DNA of 21,575 nt, taken from the NCBI GenBank assembly GCA_001689515.1, contig LUJR01000022.1:1-21575 (forward strand), in the 5' to 3' direction. Numbering within the stretch: position 1 is the stretch's first letter; the number at the start of each line of letters is the position of its first letter. The stretch is from Bacteroidales bacterium M7 (GTDB taxonomy: Bacteria; Bacteroidota; Bacteroidia; Bacteroidales; Muribaculaceae). Shown here one piece after another: positions 8,202 to 15,637 of the stretch. A program made the translations under genes and the position numbers. The notes beneath the pieces were generated by a model. The model did no database searches, had not been told where the DNA came from, and saw nothing but the letters and a program-made list of their open reading frames with translations.

Positions 8202-8762
8202 TCAGTTGTTGTCGCGTCCGGCTACTGGACGAAGGTCATAGCTGGCGATAGCGAGGGTGAAGCCCCAGTAGATGAACGCCAGAGAGGTGATGAAGCTTGT
8301 CATCCACATGTCCTGGGTCCAGCCTGCTTCAATGAAGAGGAATCCGATGAGCATCAGCAATATGCCATTGACCAGATAGAGCCACCAGTAGCGGCGTGTA
8401 CGGTTGCTGACGGAGCCGCAGACTGCACTTATGCCCCAGAATATAAATATCAGAGCTAAGAAATAGGGGAAGATAATCTCAGACAGTATGATGCTGCGGA
8501 CCATCATAAAGCCGATGAACATGTCGATCATGCCTCCGGCTATCCACCATCCCCACGACTTCGGGTGGTCATTGGAAGCGGCTACAAGCAACTGCACGAT
8601 GCCTACGAGAATAAGCAGCCATCCGAATATCTGTGAGGCGATAGCGTAACCTGCTGCTGGCCAGAACCAGTAGGCGAAACCGCATATTACCATCAAAATT
8701 CCGACTAAAAGGACTACCCACCATGCGCGGGTACTCTGTAAACGAAGATTGAGAGGTTTCAT
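8202..8762 (-). CDS. HdeD/DUF308 family membrane protein
   Basis: A 186-residue protein with about six hydrophobic helices and little else, typical of HdeD-like (DUF308) inner-membrane proteins. Helix starts are visible at WWVVLLVGILMVICGFAYWF, AIASQIFGWLLILVGIVQLL, WWIAGGMIDMFIGFMMV, IIFPYFLALIFIFWGISAV, WWLYLVNGILLMLIGFLFI and SFITSLAFIYWGFTLAIA; the internally repeated G-x-x-L/M-I/L-x-G pattern is characteristic of the family. E. coli HdeD contributes to acid resistance at high cell density, but the biochemical role of the family is unknown, so acid stress is only a possibility here. It is transcribed alone, divergently from mutS2, and closed by its own terminator. Confidence 0.88.
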   Translation of the reverse strand: MKPLNLRLQSTRAWWVVLLVGILMVICGFAYWFWPAAGYAIASQIFGWLLILVGIVQLLVAASNDHPKSWGWWIAGGMIDMFIGFMMVRSIILSEIIFPYFLALIFIFWGISAVCGSVSNRTRRYWWLYLVNGILLMLIGFLFIEAGWTQDMWMTSFITSLAFIYWGFTLAIASYDLRPVAGRDNN

Positions 8763-8881
8763 AATTGTGTAGAATTAAAAAGTTGAATTATCTTATAGGA
8801 ATTAAGCATAGGTTTTAAGCCTGCTCTTATTTTGTCATTGTCACGTCCGTTATGTATCATTAAAACACACGCATGTCAAAA

Positions 8882-8915
8882 TTTGTTGAAAAACAGCTAC
8901 AAAATCGTAAATTTG
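8882..8915 (+). promoter_or_regulatory. Promoter of mutS2, possibly leaderless
   Basis: TTTG at 8882-8885 and TAAATTTG at 8908-8915 (22-bp spacing, slightly long) form a Bacteroidetes promoter. The -7 box ends only 5 nt before the ATG at 8921, so the start point would fall on or next to the start codon. The upstream in-frame ATG at 8873 would lie before this promoter. Confidence 0.5.
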
Positions 8916-8920
8916 TATCT

Positions 8921-11380
8921 ATGATTTTTCCTGACACTTTCGAACACAAGATAGGTTTCGACCATGTGCGCCGTGACGTGCGTGAGCTTTGCGTCTCCTC
9001 GCTCGGAGAGCGTTTGCTTGACGAGATGCGTTTTTCAGCCGATTACGATGTCGTTTCGCAATCCTTGACACAGGTGCACGAGATGGCAGGTTTGATTGCC
9101 GCAGGCGATGACATGCCCCTTGACGATGTGCGTGATGTCACGCGCCAGATCAAGTCGCTACGTGTGCCCGGTACATGGCTGCCCGCTGCCGAACTGCTGA
9201 GCGTTGGGCGGTCGCTCGGAGCTGTCGGTGAGATTGTGGATTTCATGTCTCGCTACCGCGATGAGGATGGAGTGTCGCAGATTCCGGCATTGCAGCAGGT
9301 AACGGCATCGCTGATGCCTTTGCCTCAGTGCGTTGCTGCCATCCACCGCATCATGGACCATTACGGCAACATACTTGACAATGCCTCGCCCGAGCTTGCC
9401 GACATACGCCACCGCCTCCAGCGTCTTCAGGCTTCTATGGCAAACATCATGCGGCGTGTCATATCACAGGCGGTGCAGGAGGGTGTGCTTGACTCCGATG
9501 TCACTCCCGCGATGCGTGACGGACGGTTGGTAATCCCTGTCGCTCCGATGAACAAGAGGCGTGTGCCTGGTATCATCCACGATGAGAGTGCCACGGGCAA
9601 AACGGTGTTCATAGAACCCTCGCAAGTGGTGGAGGCTAACAACAATATCCGCGAACTCCAGAATGACGAACGGCGCGAAATCAACCGCATCCTCGTCATG
9701 ACCGCGGATCTGCTCCGTCCGCACATCGATGATATGCTCGCAGCCCTCGATATCGCAGCCGAGTTAGACTTTATACATGCCAAGGCTCTGTATGCTAAGG
9801 AAGTGGAAGGCATGATGCCTACGCTCCACCGAGGTCCGCACCTTGACTGGTTTCACGCCTGTCATCCCGTGCTGCTTCAATCTCTTGCACGACAAGGGCG
9901 ACAGATAGTGCCGCTTGACATCAACCTCAATGAACGTGACCGGCTGCTTATTATTTCCGGACCCAATGCCGGAGGCAAGTCGGTGGTATTGAAGACTGTC
10001 GGTTGTCTGCAATACATGATACAGTGCGGCATGCTGCCGCCGCTCTATGACAATAGCCATGCCGGTATCTTTGACGACATCATGGTAGATATAGGCGATG
10101 ACCAGTCGATAGAAAATGACCTCAGCACATATTCGTCGCACCTGCGGAGCATGAAGACGCTTGTCAACTCAGGCAAGCCCACTGCGCTTGTGCTGATTGA
10201 CGAGATGGGCAGCGGCACCGACCCCACGATGGGAGGCGCGATAGCTCAGGCTACACTCCATGCCTTTAATGACAAGAAAATGTGGGGCATCGTCACCACC
10301 CATTATCAGAATATCAAGCATTTTGCCGAGGACACCGAAGGTCTTATCAATGGTTCGATGCTTTATGACCGCCACCTGATGCAACCAACATTTACCCTCT
10401 CTATCGGCAATGCTGGCAGTTCGTTTGCTATGGAAATCGCCCGAAAAATAGGTCTCCCGGCTTCGATCATCTCCGAGGCAGAACAGATCGTGGGCAGCGA
10501 CTATATCGATGTCGATAAATACCTGCTTGACATAGCCCGCGACAAACGTTACTGGGAAAACAAACGCACCTCCATCAAGGCTAAGGAGAAGAAACTTGAA
10601 GCGACTCTTGAACGATATGAGGAGGAGGCAGACAACCTGCGCCAGCAGCGGCGTGTCATCCTTGACGAGGCACGCCACCAGGCTTCGGAGATATTGCAGG
10701 GTAGCAACGCAGCCATTGAGCGTGCCATCCACGATATCCGCAAGGCGCAGGCTGACAAGGAGGCGACGATGGCAGCCCGCCGCCGTCTCGCCGATGAAAA
10801 GCTTTCGTTGAGTCGCGACGAGTCCATGCCGTCAAGCAGCAATGCCGCCCTCCGCAAAGCGCCTAAGAAATCCAAAAAGAAATCCGCCGCGCCGGTTGCT
10901 CCGGTCAAGAGAGAAGAGGTGCATGAAGGTGACAATGTGCGCCTCGACGGCTCCACCACTGTCGGCAAGGTGCTCCAGATTCAGGGCACACAGGCACTGG
11001 TGGCGTTCGGTATGCTCAAGACCACCGTAGATGTAGCCCGTCTGCGTCCAACCATAGCCAAAGTACAGTCAGGAGCGGGCAAAGCATCCTTCATCAGTGC
11101 CTCCACCACCGACAACCTCCGCAGCCGGCAGCTTGACTTCAAGCAGGAGATAGACGTGCGTGGCATGAGGGCTGATGAAGCATTGCAGGCAGTCACCTAT
11201 TTTATCGACGATGCCATCCAGTTCAGCGCCCAGCGCGTCCGCATACTCCACGGTACAGGCACAGGTGCCCTCCGCCAGTGCATCCGCGACTACCTCGCCA
11301 CAGTCCGTGGCGTAGCCTCCTACCACGACGAAGACGTCCGTTTCGGCGGTGCCGGCATCACCGTCGTCAACCTCGCCTGA
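8921..11380 (+). CDS. mutS2: MutS2 family ATPase/endonuclease with Smr domain
   Basis: An 819-residue MutS2. The start at 8921 (MIFPDTFEHKIGFDHVR) is chosen because family members begin at this motif; an ATG at 8873 would add 16 atypical residues. After the core and lever region (about 1-330) come Walker A GPNAGGKS (347-354), Walker B LIDE (D427, E428) followed by MGSGTDP, and a long coiled-coil stretch (about 515-620) rich in Glu, Arg and Ala. A basic linker leads to the C-terminal Smr nuclease domain with IDVRG (744-748) and HGTGTG (777-782). MutS2 was described as suppressing homologous recombination; in Bacillus it also splits collided ribosomes (RqcU). The protein appears intact. It is monocistronic, divergent from the HdeD-like gene. 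Confidence 0.96.
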   Translation: MIFPDTFEHKIGFDHVRRDVRELCVSSLGERLLDEMRFSADYDVVSQSLTQVHEMAGLIAAGDDMPLDDVRDVTRQIKSLRVPGTWLPAAELLSVGRSLGAVGEIVDFMSRYRDEDGVSQIPALQQVTASLMPLPQCVAAIHRIMDHYGNILDNASPELADIRHRLQRLQASMANIMRRVISQAVQEGVLDSDVTPAMRDGRLVIPVAPMNKRRVPGIIHDESATGKTVFIEPSQVVEANNNIRELQNDERREINRILVMTADLLRPHIDDMLAALDIAAELDFIHAKALYAKEVEGMMPTLHRGPHLDWFHACHPVLLQSLARQGRQIVPLDINLNERDRLLIISGPNAGGKSVVLKTVGCLQYMIQCGMLPPLYDNSHAGIFDDIMVDIGDDQSIENDLSTYSSHLRSMKTLVNSGKPTALVLIDEMGSGTDPTMGGAIAQATLHAFNDKKMWGIVTTHYQNIKHFAEDTEGLINGSMLYDRHLMQPTFTLSIGNAGSSFAMEIARKIGLPASIISEAEQIVGSDYIDVDKYLLDIARDKRYWENKRTSIKAKEKKLEATLERYEEEADNLRQQRRVILDEARHQASEILQGSNAAIERAIHDIRKAQADKEATMAARRRLADEKLSLSRDESMPSSSNAALRKAPKKSKKKSAAPVAPVKREEVHEGDNVRLDGSTTVGKVLQIQGTQALVAFGMLKTTVDVARLRPTIAKVQSGAGKASFISASTTDNLRSRQLDFKQEIDVRGMRADEALQAVTYFIDDAIQFSAQRVRILHGTGTGALRQCIRDYLATVRGVASYHDEDVRFGGAGITVVNLA

Positions 11381-11508
11381 CATTGCATAGCGATGACATG
11401 ACGTATAAATTTTAAAAATCCGTTCATATCACTCGCACCTCTTTGCCTTTTCTCAACATCATGTTTAGCGTCTTTTTAAGAGAAAACTGGAAATGCAGAT
11501 AATGCAAC

Positions 11509-11735
11509 TTACGATGAATGATTGATGACTTCCCAATAACCTCCGTTTGTCGGCCCTACATGACGGATACGTCCTTCTTTAACAAGGGTTTCAAGGCGAC
11601 GCTGAACACTACTTTTATGGATTCCTAATATCTCTGCAATCTCGGCTCTTGTAATCGTTGGATTCTCAGCCAATAATTCTACAATTCTGATTTTCTGTTC
11701 GTTTTTGATTCGTTTTTGGTTCGTTTCTGGTTCGT
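11509..11735 (-). pseudogene. Out-of-frame C-terminal winged-helix module of the AlbA-type regulator
   Basis: This frame encodes IRIVELLAENPTITRAEI, AEILGIHKSSVQRRLETLV and KEGRIRHVGPTNGGYWEVI, a clear winged helix-turn-helix ending like the C-termini of AlbA_2/HATPase_c_4 regulators. It lies directly downstream of such a gene (11666-12886) but in the +1 frame, so the upstream protein as sequenced does not include it. The frame stays open upstream to an ATG at 11814, within the upstream gene, so a separate 101-residue product is possible, though residues before the repeat then look like shadow translation. Coordinates given run from the tandem repeat to the stop. Either a decayed gene, a sequence error, or the off state of a switchable fusion. 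Confidence 0.75.
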
Positions 11736-12886
11736 TTTGATTCGGTTTGTGCTGATCTCTGATCACCTCTGACTGACATGAAAATATCACGATATATAAT
11801 GGCTGTAACTCCACCTTGCTCTACCCTGAATTCAGGACGTTTAAGATTGGCTCTATCGAAAGCTTTCATTATTTTTTCGTAACCGCGCCCCCAAGCCTCT
11901 ATGAAGCCGGCACGATAGAAAACCTGAGCCATTTTTGGATTGCGCGGTTTGGACGTATGTTTGTTCAGCAGAGTTTCCACCGTATAATCTTCCGGCAATA
12001 CACCTTCATTCCATAAACGTATATGGTCATCATAGATACTCATCTGGTTCCATGTGCCTGATTGCAGCTTGTGAACGATGCTGTTGAAGATAATTTCACG
12101 CATAGCCTCCTCTGGAATTTCCAACGGTTCCTTACGTTGCAACCCCTCATAATGTATCGGTCGGATAAGGTATTTGCTGCTTAATACCTGCATTATCTTA
12201 TCAGTCATCTGAATTAGATTACCCTCGATTTGGTCTTGACTCAGTAAATCTGCGTCATCTGCGCCGAACCTGCCAATCTTGAAACCGGAAGTTACAAATC
12301 GACGCTGTGGATATTTACCGAACAATAGAACTGCCCCGTTTGTAGGGACGCCATCATTAATGAGCCCTAAATTTGAGAGTACTTCTTCTTTGGACGATCT
12401 GCGCACCTCCGCCTCCATACGACCCTCTTCAATAGCATGATCCAGGAAATAATCAATCGCGCTGTCGTCAATATCATTCATTGTGATCCCATCACATGGT
12501 ATGTCTTCCCAATTCAATTCCATTTTCTTCAGTAGAAATTGATGAAGCGCAGTTCCGCGAAGCTCTTGTTTCGTTGCGCCACTACGATAGTAGTAGATTC
12601 CTTTGTAAGAAATAGGCATGCTTGAAGGCTCTATGACAATTTCAATGACATTTTTACCCTCCATTACAAGATGATTGGTCTCAGGAAACACGCCAGTATT
12701 GTTGATAATCTTGTTAGGAATATCCTCTAACTGCCTATGAAGATCGTCAACGCCAGCAACAGTCATGTCATCGTCAATACCAATATATATCTTCCATCCA
12801 TGAGCGTTGGCGAAGCCGGATACCCACTTCAAGTACTCGTCCTTCCATATGCGCTTATGCTCAACGTTCTGATTCTCTTGCTTCAT
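11666..12886 (-). CDS. AlbA_2 (schlafen-like) / GHKL ATP-binding transcriptional regulator, winged helix out of frame
   Basis: A 406-residue protein starting at the ATG 12886 (the extension to 12901 uses TTG). Residues 1-120 match the AlbA_2/schlafen-like domain: EHKRIWKDEYLKWVSGFANA and HGWKIYIGIDDD, with HGW where GG is usual. Residues about 255-345 match HATPase_c_4, with PEEAMREIIFNSIVHK, LWNEGVLPEDY, KPRNPKMAQVFYRAGFIEAWG and RGYEKIMKAF. Such proteins are often mislabelled RecG-like helicases and normally end in a DNA-binding winged helix. Here the frame enters an 11-bp repeat and stops at ...ENQNCRIIG, while the winged helix lies in the +1 frame. The gene is AT-richer than mutS2 and the transpeptidase gene on either side, suggesting accessory origin. 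Function is probably transcriptional regulation; the target is unknown. Confidence 0.85.
   Translation of the reverse strand: MKQENQNVEHKRIWKDEYLKWVSGFANAHGWKIYIGIDDDMTVAGVDDLHRQLEDIPNKIINNTGVFPETNHLVMEGKNVIEIVIEPSSMPISYKGIYYYRSGATKQELRGTALHQFLLKKMELNWEDIPCDGITMNDIDDSAIDYFLDHAIEEGRMEAEVRRSSKEEVLSNLGLINDGVPTNGAVLLFGKYPQRRFVTSGFKIGRFGADDADLLSQDQIEGNLIQMTDKIMQVLSSKYLIRPIHYEGLQRKEPLEIPEEAMREIIFNSIVHKLQSGTWNQMSIYDDHIRLWNEGVLPEDYTVETLLNKHTSKPRNPKMAQVFYRAGFIEAWGRGYEKIMKAFDRANLKRPEFRVEQGGVTAIIYRDIFMSVRGDQRSAQTESKRTRNEPKTNQKRTENQNCRIIG
11691..11744 (-). repeat. 11-bp tandem repeat inside the regulator linker
   Basis: On the plus strand five units end in TTCG or ATTCG: 11691-11701, 11702-11712, 11713-11723, 11724-11734 (11 bp each) and 11735-11744 (10 bp). 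On the coding strand the unit is roughly CGAAYCAAAAA. Because 11 is not a multiple of 3 the unit cycles through all frames, and all three frames are free of stops within the array. It sits exactly between the ATPase domain and the winged-helix module. Confidence 0.9.
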
Positions 12887-12890
12887 TTTA

Positions 12891-12898
12891 CAAAGATA
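12891..12898 (-). promoter_or_regulatory. -7 box of the AlbA-type regulator, possibly leaderless
   Basis: Minus-strand 12898-12891 reads TATCTTTG, a full TAnnTTTG match, with only 4 nt (TAAA) between it and the ATG at 12886. The predicted start point therefore coincides with the start codon, as at mutS2. Confidence 0.5.
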
Positions 12899-12995
12899 CA
12901 AATTTTATCGAGAGTCAGATAGATTACATCCTATGTCAGTGAAACAATTATTCGCAGCGATTAATGGGAATATGTGAGAAGACAAAAAAATTGAG

Positions 12996-13003
12996 TAACT
13001 TTG
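12996..13003 (+). promoter_or_regulatory. -7 box of the L,D-transpeptidase gene
   Basis: TAACTTTG at 12996-13003 matches the -7 consensus; the -33 region is poor (TATG at 12971-12974). The start point near 13008 leaves a leader of about 27 nt before the ATG at 13035. It is divergent from the regulator promoter about 100 bp away. Confidence 0.5.
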
Positions 13004-13034
13004 TTGCTGCGTAATTCTTTATTTTGATTTGTCA

Positions 13035-13808
13035 ATGCCTATCTGTTTTTTGCCGCATATGATTAAAGGGCGGCTTAATCTATATAGACCGATTGTTGTC
13101 ACGGTGTTGTGTCTGATGGTGGGGATGCCGTGTGTTTCCGCACAGGTGCCGTTTGTCCCTGAGCTTTATGATGTCGTGGCAGCTTATAAGGAGACCGAAC
13201 CTGTGAAGCTGCCGAAGCTCGACAAGTCGGTCTACGAACTGCTTGATGACGAATATGCTTATCCTCCGGGATTCATGCCGATGCCTCTGGATGTGGTGAT
13301 CAACAAAAGCAAGCGCCGTCTGTCGCTCATGACCCGCCTCGGTGATGAGGTGGGGAGCTTCCCTGTCTGTTCGTCACGTAACCGCGGACAGAAGCGCAAG
13401 AAGGATGACTGCAAGACACCCGAGGGTACATTTGAGATTATCGGCGTATATAACTCTACCGACTGGACATATAAGGATACCGGACAGAAAGCGTATGGTC
13501 CGTTTTTCGTGCATCTCTACACGGCTCCGTTTTTCGGCATAGGCATCCATGGGACTAATGCACCGTTCTCAGTGCCCGGACGCTCGAGCCACGGATGTGT
13601 CCGCATGCACAATGAGACCATAACACGTGTCCACAAGATGCTGAGCAAAGACTCACGCGTCACCATACTCTCCGATACCATACAGGATATAGTAGAGGGG
13701 GAAGGGGTCAGGGTTGATACCGAGAAAGGCAGCCGTAAGCCTCTGCGTCCGTCAGTCAAGAAGAAAACGCCCCAGCAGATAGCTATGCGTGAGTTTCATA
13801 ACCGCTGA
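13035..13808 (+). CDS. L,D-transpeptidase (YkuD) family protein
   Basis: A 257-residue exported enzyme. The ATG at 13035 is preferred over a TTG at 13029; an ATG at 13059 would also leave a usable signal peptide (hydrophobic IVVTVLCLMVGMPCVSA, about 20-36). The YkuD domain spans about 85-213: PLDVVINKSKRRLSLM, TPEGTFEI (128-135), the HGT motif (H172) and the catalytic SHGCVRM (185-191), with C188 as nucleophile. Such enzymes make 3-3 peptidoglycan cross-links or attach proteins to the wall in the periplasm; related murein endopeptidase-like members also exist. A basic, Pro-rich tail follows. The PlsC-like gene begins 29 bp downstream on the same strand, so the two probably share a transcript and both concern the envelope. 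Confidence 0.93.
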   Translation: MPICFLPHMIKGRLNLYRPIVVTVLCLMVGMPCVSAQVPFVPELYDVVAAYKETEPVKLPKLDKSVYELLDDEYAYPPGFMPMPLDVVINKSKRRLSLMTRLGDEVGSFPVCSSRNRGQKRKKDDCKTPEGTFEIIGVYNSTDWTYKDTGQKAYGPFFVHLYTAPFFGIGIHGTNAPFSVPGRSSHGCVRMHNETITRVHKMLSKDSRVTILSDTIQDIVEGEGVRVDTEKGSRKPLRPSVKKKTPQQIAMREFHNR

Positions 13809-13837
13809 TTAATTCTAACTTGCAATATAATCATACC

Positions 13838-14548
13838 ATGCTGATACTGTATAGAATATACCTGTTTTGCATAATGATGCCGATTTGCCTTGTGGTCACC
13901 ATTCTCACGGCATTGATTACCATAGTGGGCTGTGCTTTTGGCGGAGGCAGATGGTGGGGATACTATCCCGAAATTCTGTGGTCACGCATAGTGCTGGCGT
14001 TGACCCTTGTCAGGGTCAAGGTGCGTCATGTGGGTACGCTTGACCGCAATACGTCTTATGTATTTGTTGCCAACCACCAGAGTGCATATGACATATTCAC
14101 GGTCTATGGCTATCTCGGTCACAATTTCCGCTGGATGATGAAGCAGAGCCTGCGCAAGATACCGCTTATAGGTTATTCGTGCGAGAAATCAGGACAGATA
14201 TATGTAGACAATTCCTCGCCGAGTGCCACTCGCCACACCATGGAGGAGGCAGAGAAGCGTCTGGCAGGCGGTATGTCTATAGTTGTGTTCCCCGAGGGCG
14301 CACGTACCCATACCGGCAAGATACGCCGTTTCAAGAAGGGCGCATACCGCCTGGCAATGGAGTTCAATCTGCCGGTAGTGCCTGTCACCATTGACGGCGC
14401 ATATGATGTGATGCCCAGATTCAAGAAACTGCCGCATTGGGGCACCATCACGCTGACGGTGCATGAGCCGATAGTCGCACCCGCCGAAGGGCACGACTTG
14501 CCGACAGTGATGGAGCAGAGTTTTGAGGCTATCTCATCGGCACTCTGA
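13838..14548 (+). CDS. plsC: 1-acyl-sn-glycerol-3-phosphate acyltransferase (PlsC family)
   Basis: A 236-residue inner-membrane enzyme of the LPLAT family that esterifies lysophosphatidic acid to phosphatidic acid. The ATG at 13838 is used; the frame extends to a TTG at 13820. Residues 1-35 form a hydrophobic anchor (LILYRIYLFCIMMPICLVVT). Acyltransferase motif I is NHQSAYD (79-85, catalytic H80 and D85), followed by MKQSLRKIPLIG (101-112), motif III FPEGART (151-157, with EGAR in place of the common EGTR) and VVPVTIDGAYD (180-190, motif IV). Its 3' end overlaps the convergent ThiE-like gene by 15 bp. Another member of the family, such as a lipid A or ornithine-lipid acyltransferase, cannot be excluded. 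Confidence 0.9.
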   Translation: MLILYRIYLFCIMMPICLVVTILTALITIVGCAFGGGRWWGYYPEILWSRIVLALTLVRVKVRHVGTLDRNTSYVFVANHQSAYDIFTVYGYLGHNFRWMMKQSLRKIPLIGYSCEKSGQIYVDNSSPSATRHTMEEAEKRLAGGMSIVVFPEGARTHTGKIRRFKKGAYRLAMEFNLPVVPVTIDGAYDVMPRFKKLPHWGTITLTVHEPIVAPAEGHDLPTVMEQSFEAISSAL

Positions 14549-15121
14549 TAGCAGCTGCTGCGTATAATCTGCGGGATTCGTAGCTTCAAGGATGCTGCGT
14601 GAAGCAGCCACGCCGCTAACTCCGGCATCCATAAGTGTGGGTACAGTCTCGACAGTCACATTTCCGGCAGCTACGACGGGCATTTTTACCCCGGCTTGGC
14701 GTACGGTGGCGATGATGGATCTTATGTCATTGATGTTGTCCGTGTCAAGCGTCACATAGTCTATATCTTTGTTTTTCAGCGCGATGATTTCGTCAGCACT
14801 GTCTACTGTCACGCCTATGACAGCCGCTGGCCCCATCTTTTCGCGAGCCTCTATGGGCGACATGTCTCCGCGGTTGAGGTGCACGCCGTGGCACTCTGCC
14901 TCTATGGCAAGCTCCACGTCGCCGTTGATTATGAGAAATGCGTCAGACTCCTTGCATGCCGATTTGATTTCCTCGGCGGCAGCCCTCATGGCTGCTTTGC
15001 GCTCGTTGGTGGGGACGTGATCCATCCGCAGCTCTATCCATCGGCATCCGCTGGCGATTACCATCTCTACCTCCTGCAGGAGGGTGTATCTGTCTGATTG
15101 TGCAGTTATGAATTGTAACAT
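14534..15121 (-). CDS. Thiamine-phosphate synthase/TenI-like TIM-barrel protein
   Basis: A 195-residue protein of the ThiE/TenI superfamily. Landmarks are QFITAQSDRYTLL (3-15), GCRWIELRMDH (25-35, where ThiE has QLR.K), INGDVELAIEAECHGVHLNRGD (65-86, ThiE having NDRxDLA...GVHLGQ.D), VIGVTVDSADE (101-111), and PVVAAGNVTVETVPTLMDAGVSGVAASRSIL (148-178). ThiE joins the thiazole and pyrimidine halves of thiamine. The usual TxTK phosphate-binding loop after the central strand is not seen and the substrate motifs are altered, so a TenI-like or repurposed role is possible. No other thiamine gene is nearby. It lies 49 bp downstream of the VanZ-like gene and overlaps plsC tail to tail by 15 bp. Confidence 0.8.
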   Translation of the reverse strand: MLQFITAQSDRYTLLQEVEMVIASGCRWIELRMDHVPTNERKAAMRAAAEEIKSACKESDAFLIINGDVELAIEAECHGVHLNRGDMSPIEAREKMGPAAVIGVTVDSADEIIALKNKDIDYVTLDTDNINDIRSIIATVRQAGVKMPVVAAGNVTVETVPTLMDAGVSGVAASRSILEATNPADYTQQLLSECR

Positions 15122-15170
15122 GGGTTGTATTTGTGTTTAGATGTCAACATATGGGGGTTCTGTTTGGTTG

Positions 15171-15563
15171 TTAAATCCTGACGAAGCCCATCAGTGCCGC
15201 TCCGAGGGCGCCTCCGATGGCATCTGCGGCAAAGTCTTCCCATGACCCTTCGCGCCCCATGCCGAGACAGTCCTGTGCCAGTTCCATGATGCCTCCGTAG
15301 GCTGCTGCGGCTAAGGTGGCTATGGCGATCATCATGAGGATATGTGTGCGGACTTTTGACAGGCGGCAGTCAATCATGATGGCGCCTCCGAGAGCCGCGA
15401 ACATCATGCCGTGCACCACTTTGTCAGCTCCGTCAAACCACTGTATCTGATACATGTCATCGGGCAGCGGTTGCGGCAGCAGCAACAGCAGTGTGATTAT
15501 TATAGTTACGCTGATAGTGATCAGCCATGGGGGTATATTATAAAGCAGGCTCAGATGCTTCAT
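15171..15563 (-). CDS. VanZ-like family membrane protein
   Basis: A 130-residue membrane protein. The ATG at 15563 (MKHLSLLYNIPPWLITISVT) is chosen because the longer frame to 15644 would run through the predicted promoter and adds a non-membrane extension. Four hydrophobic segments are visible, with the VanZ pattern in FDGADKVVHGMMFAALG between helices 1 and 2 and GGIMELAQDCLGMGREGSWEDFAADAIGGALG before the last helix. VanZ of enterococci gives low-level teicoplanin resistance, but most homologues have no known role and no van genes are present, so resistance should not be inferred. Probably co-transcribed with the ThiE-like gene 49 bp downstream. Confidence 0.88.
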   Translation of the reverse strand: MKHLSLLYNIPPWLITISVTIIITLLLLLPQPLPDDMYQIQWFDGADKVVHGMMFAALGGAIMIDCRLSKVRTHILMMIAIATLAAAAYGGIMELAQDCLGMGREGSWEDFAADAIGGALGAALMGFVRI

Positions 15564-15606
15564 ATCGTAAGAAGTTGGATTGTCTGGCTGTGAAATTGAC
15601 GCATAA

Positions 15607-15637
15607 TTGTTTGTTGTTGCAAAAATAACTAATTTTG
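15607..15637. promoter_or_regulatory. Back-to-back promoters of the VanZ-like and NSS transporter genes
   Basis: Minus-strand 15627-15620 reads TATTTTTG and plus-strand 15630-15637 reads TAATTTTG, both full TAnnTTTG matches only 2 bp apart and facing away from each other. TTG at 15607-15609 (20-bp spacing) or TTTG at 15610-15613 (16-bp spacing) could serve as the plus-strand -33. Start points would be near 15614 (minus) and 15642 (plus). Confidence 0.55.

Noticed and set aside
10169..10968. Frames of 187 and 139 codons antisense to mutS2
   Set aside because: Codon-bias shadows over the MutS2 ATPase and coiled-coil regions.
11691..11744. Possibility that ribosomal -1 frameshifting at the A-rich runs makes the fused regulator
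   Set aside because: The winged helix is in the +1 frame relative to the upstream gene; -1 slippage would lead to the frame that stops almost immediately. Only +1 slippage or loss of one base in the RNA would work.
15171..15563. Glycopeptide resistance from the VanZ-like protein
   Set aside because: No vanHAX, vanY or regulatory genes are present, and VanZ-like proteins are widespread without known resistance function.
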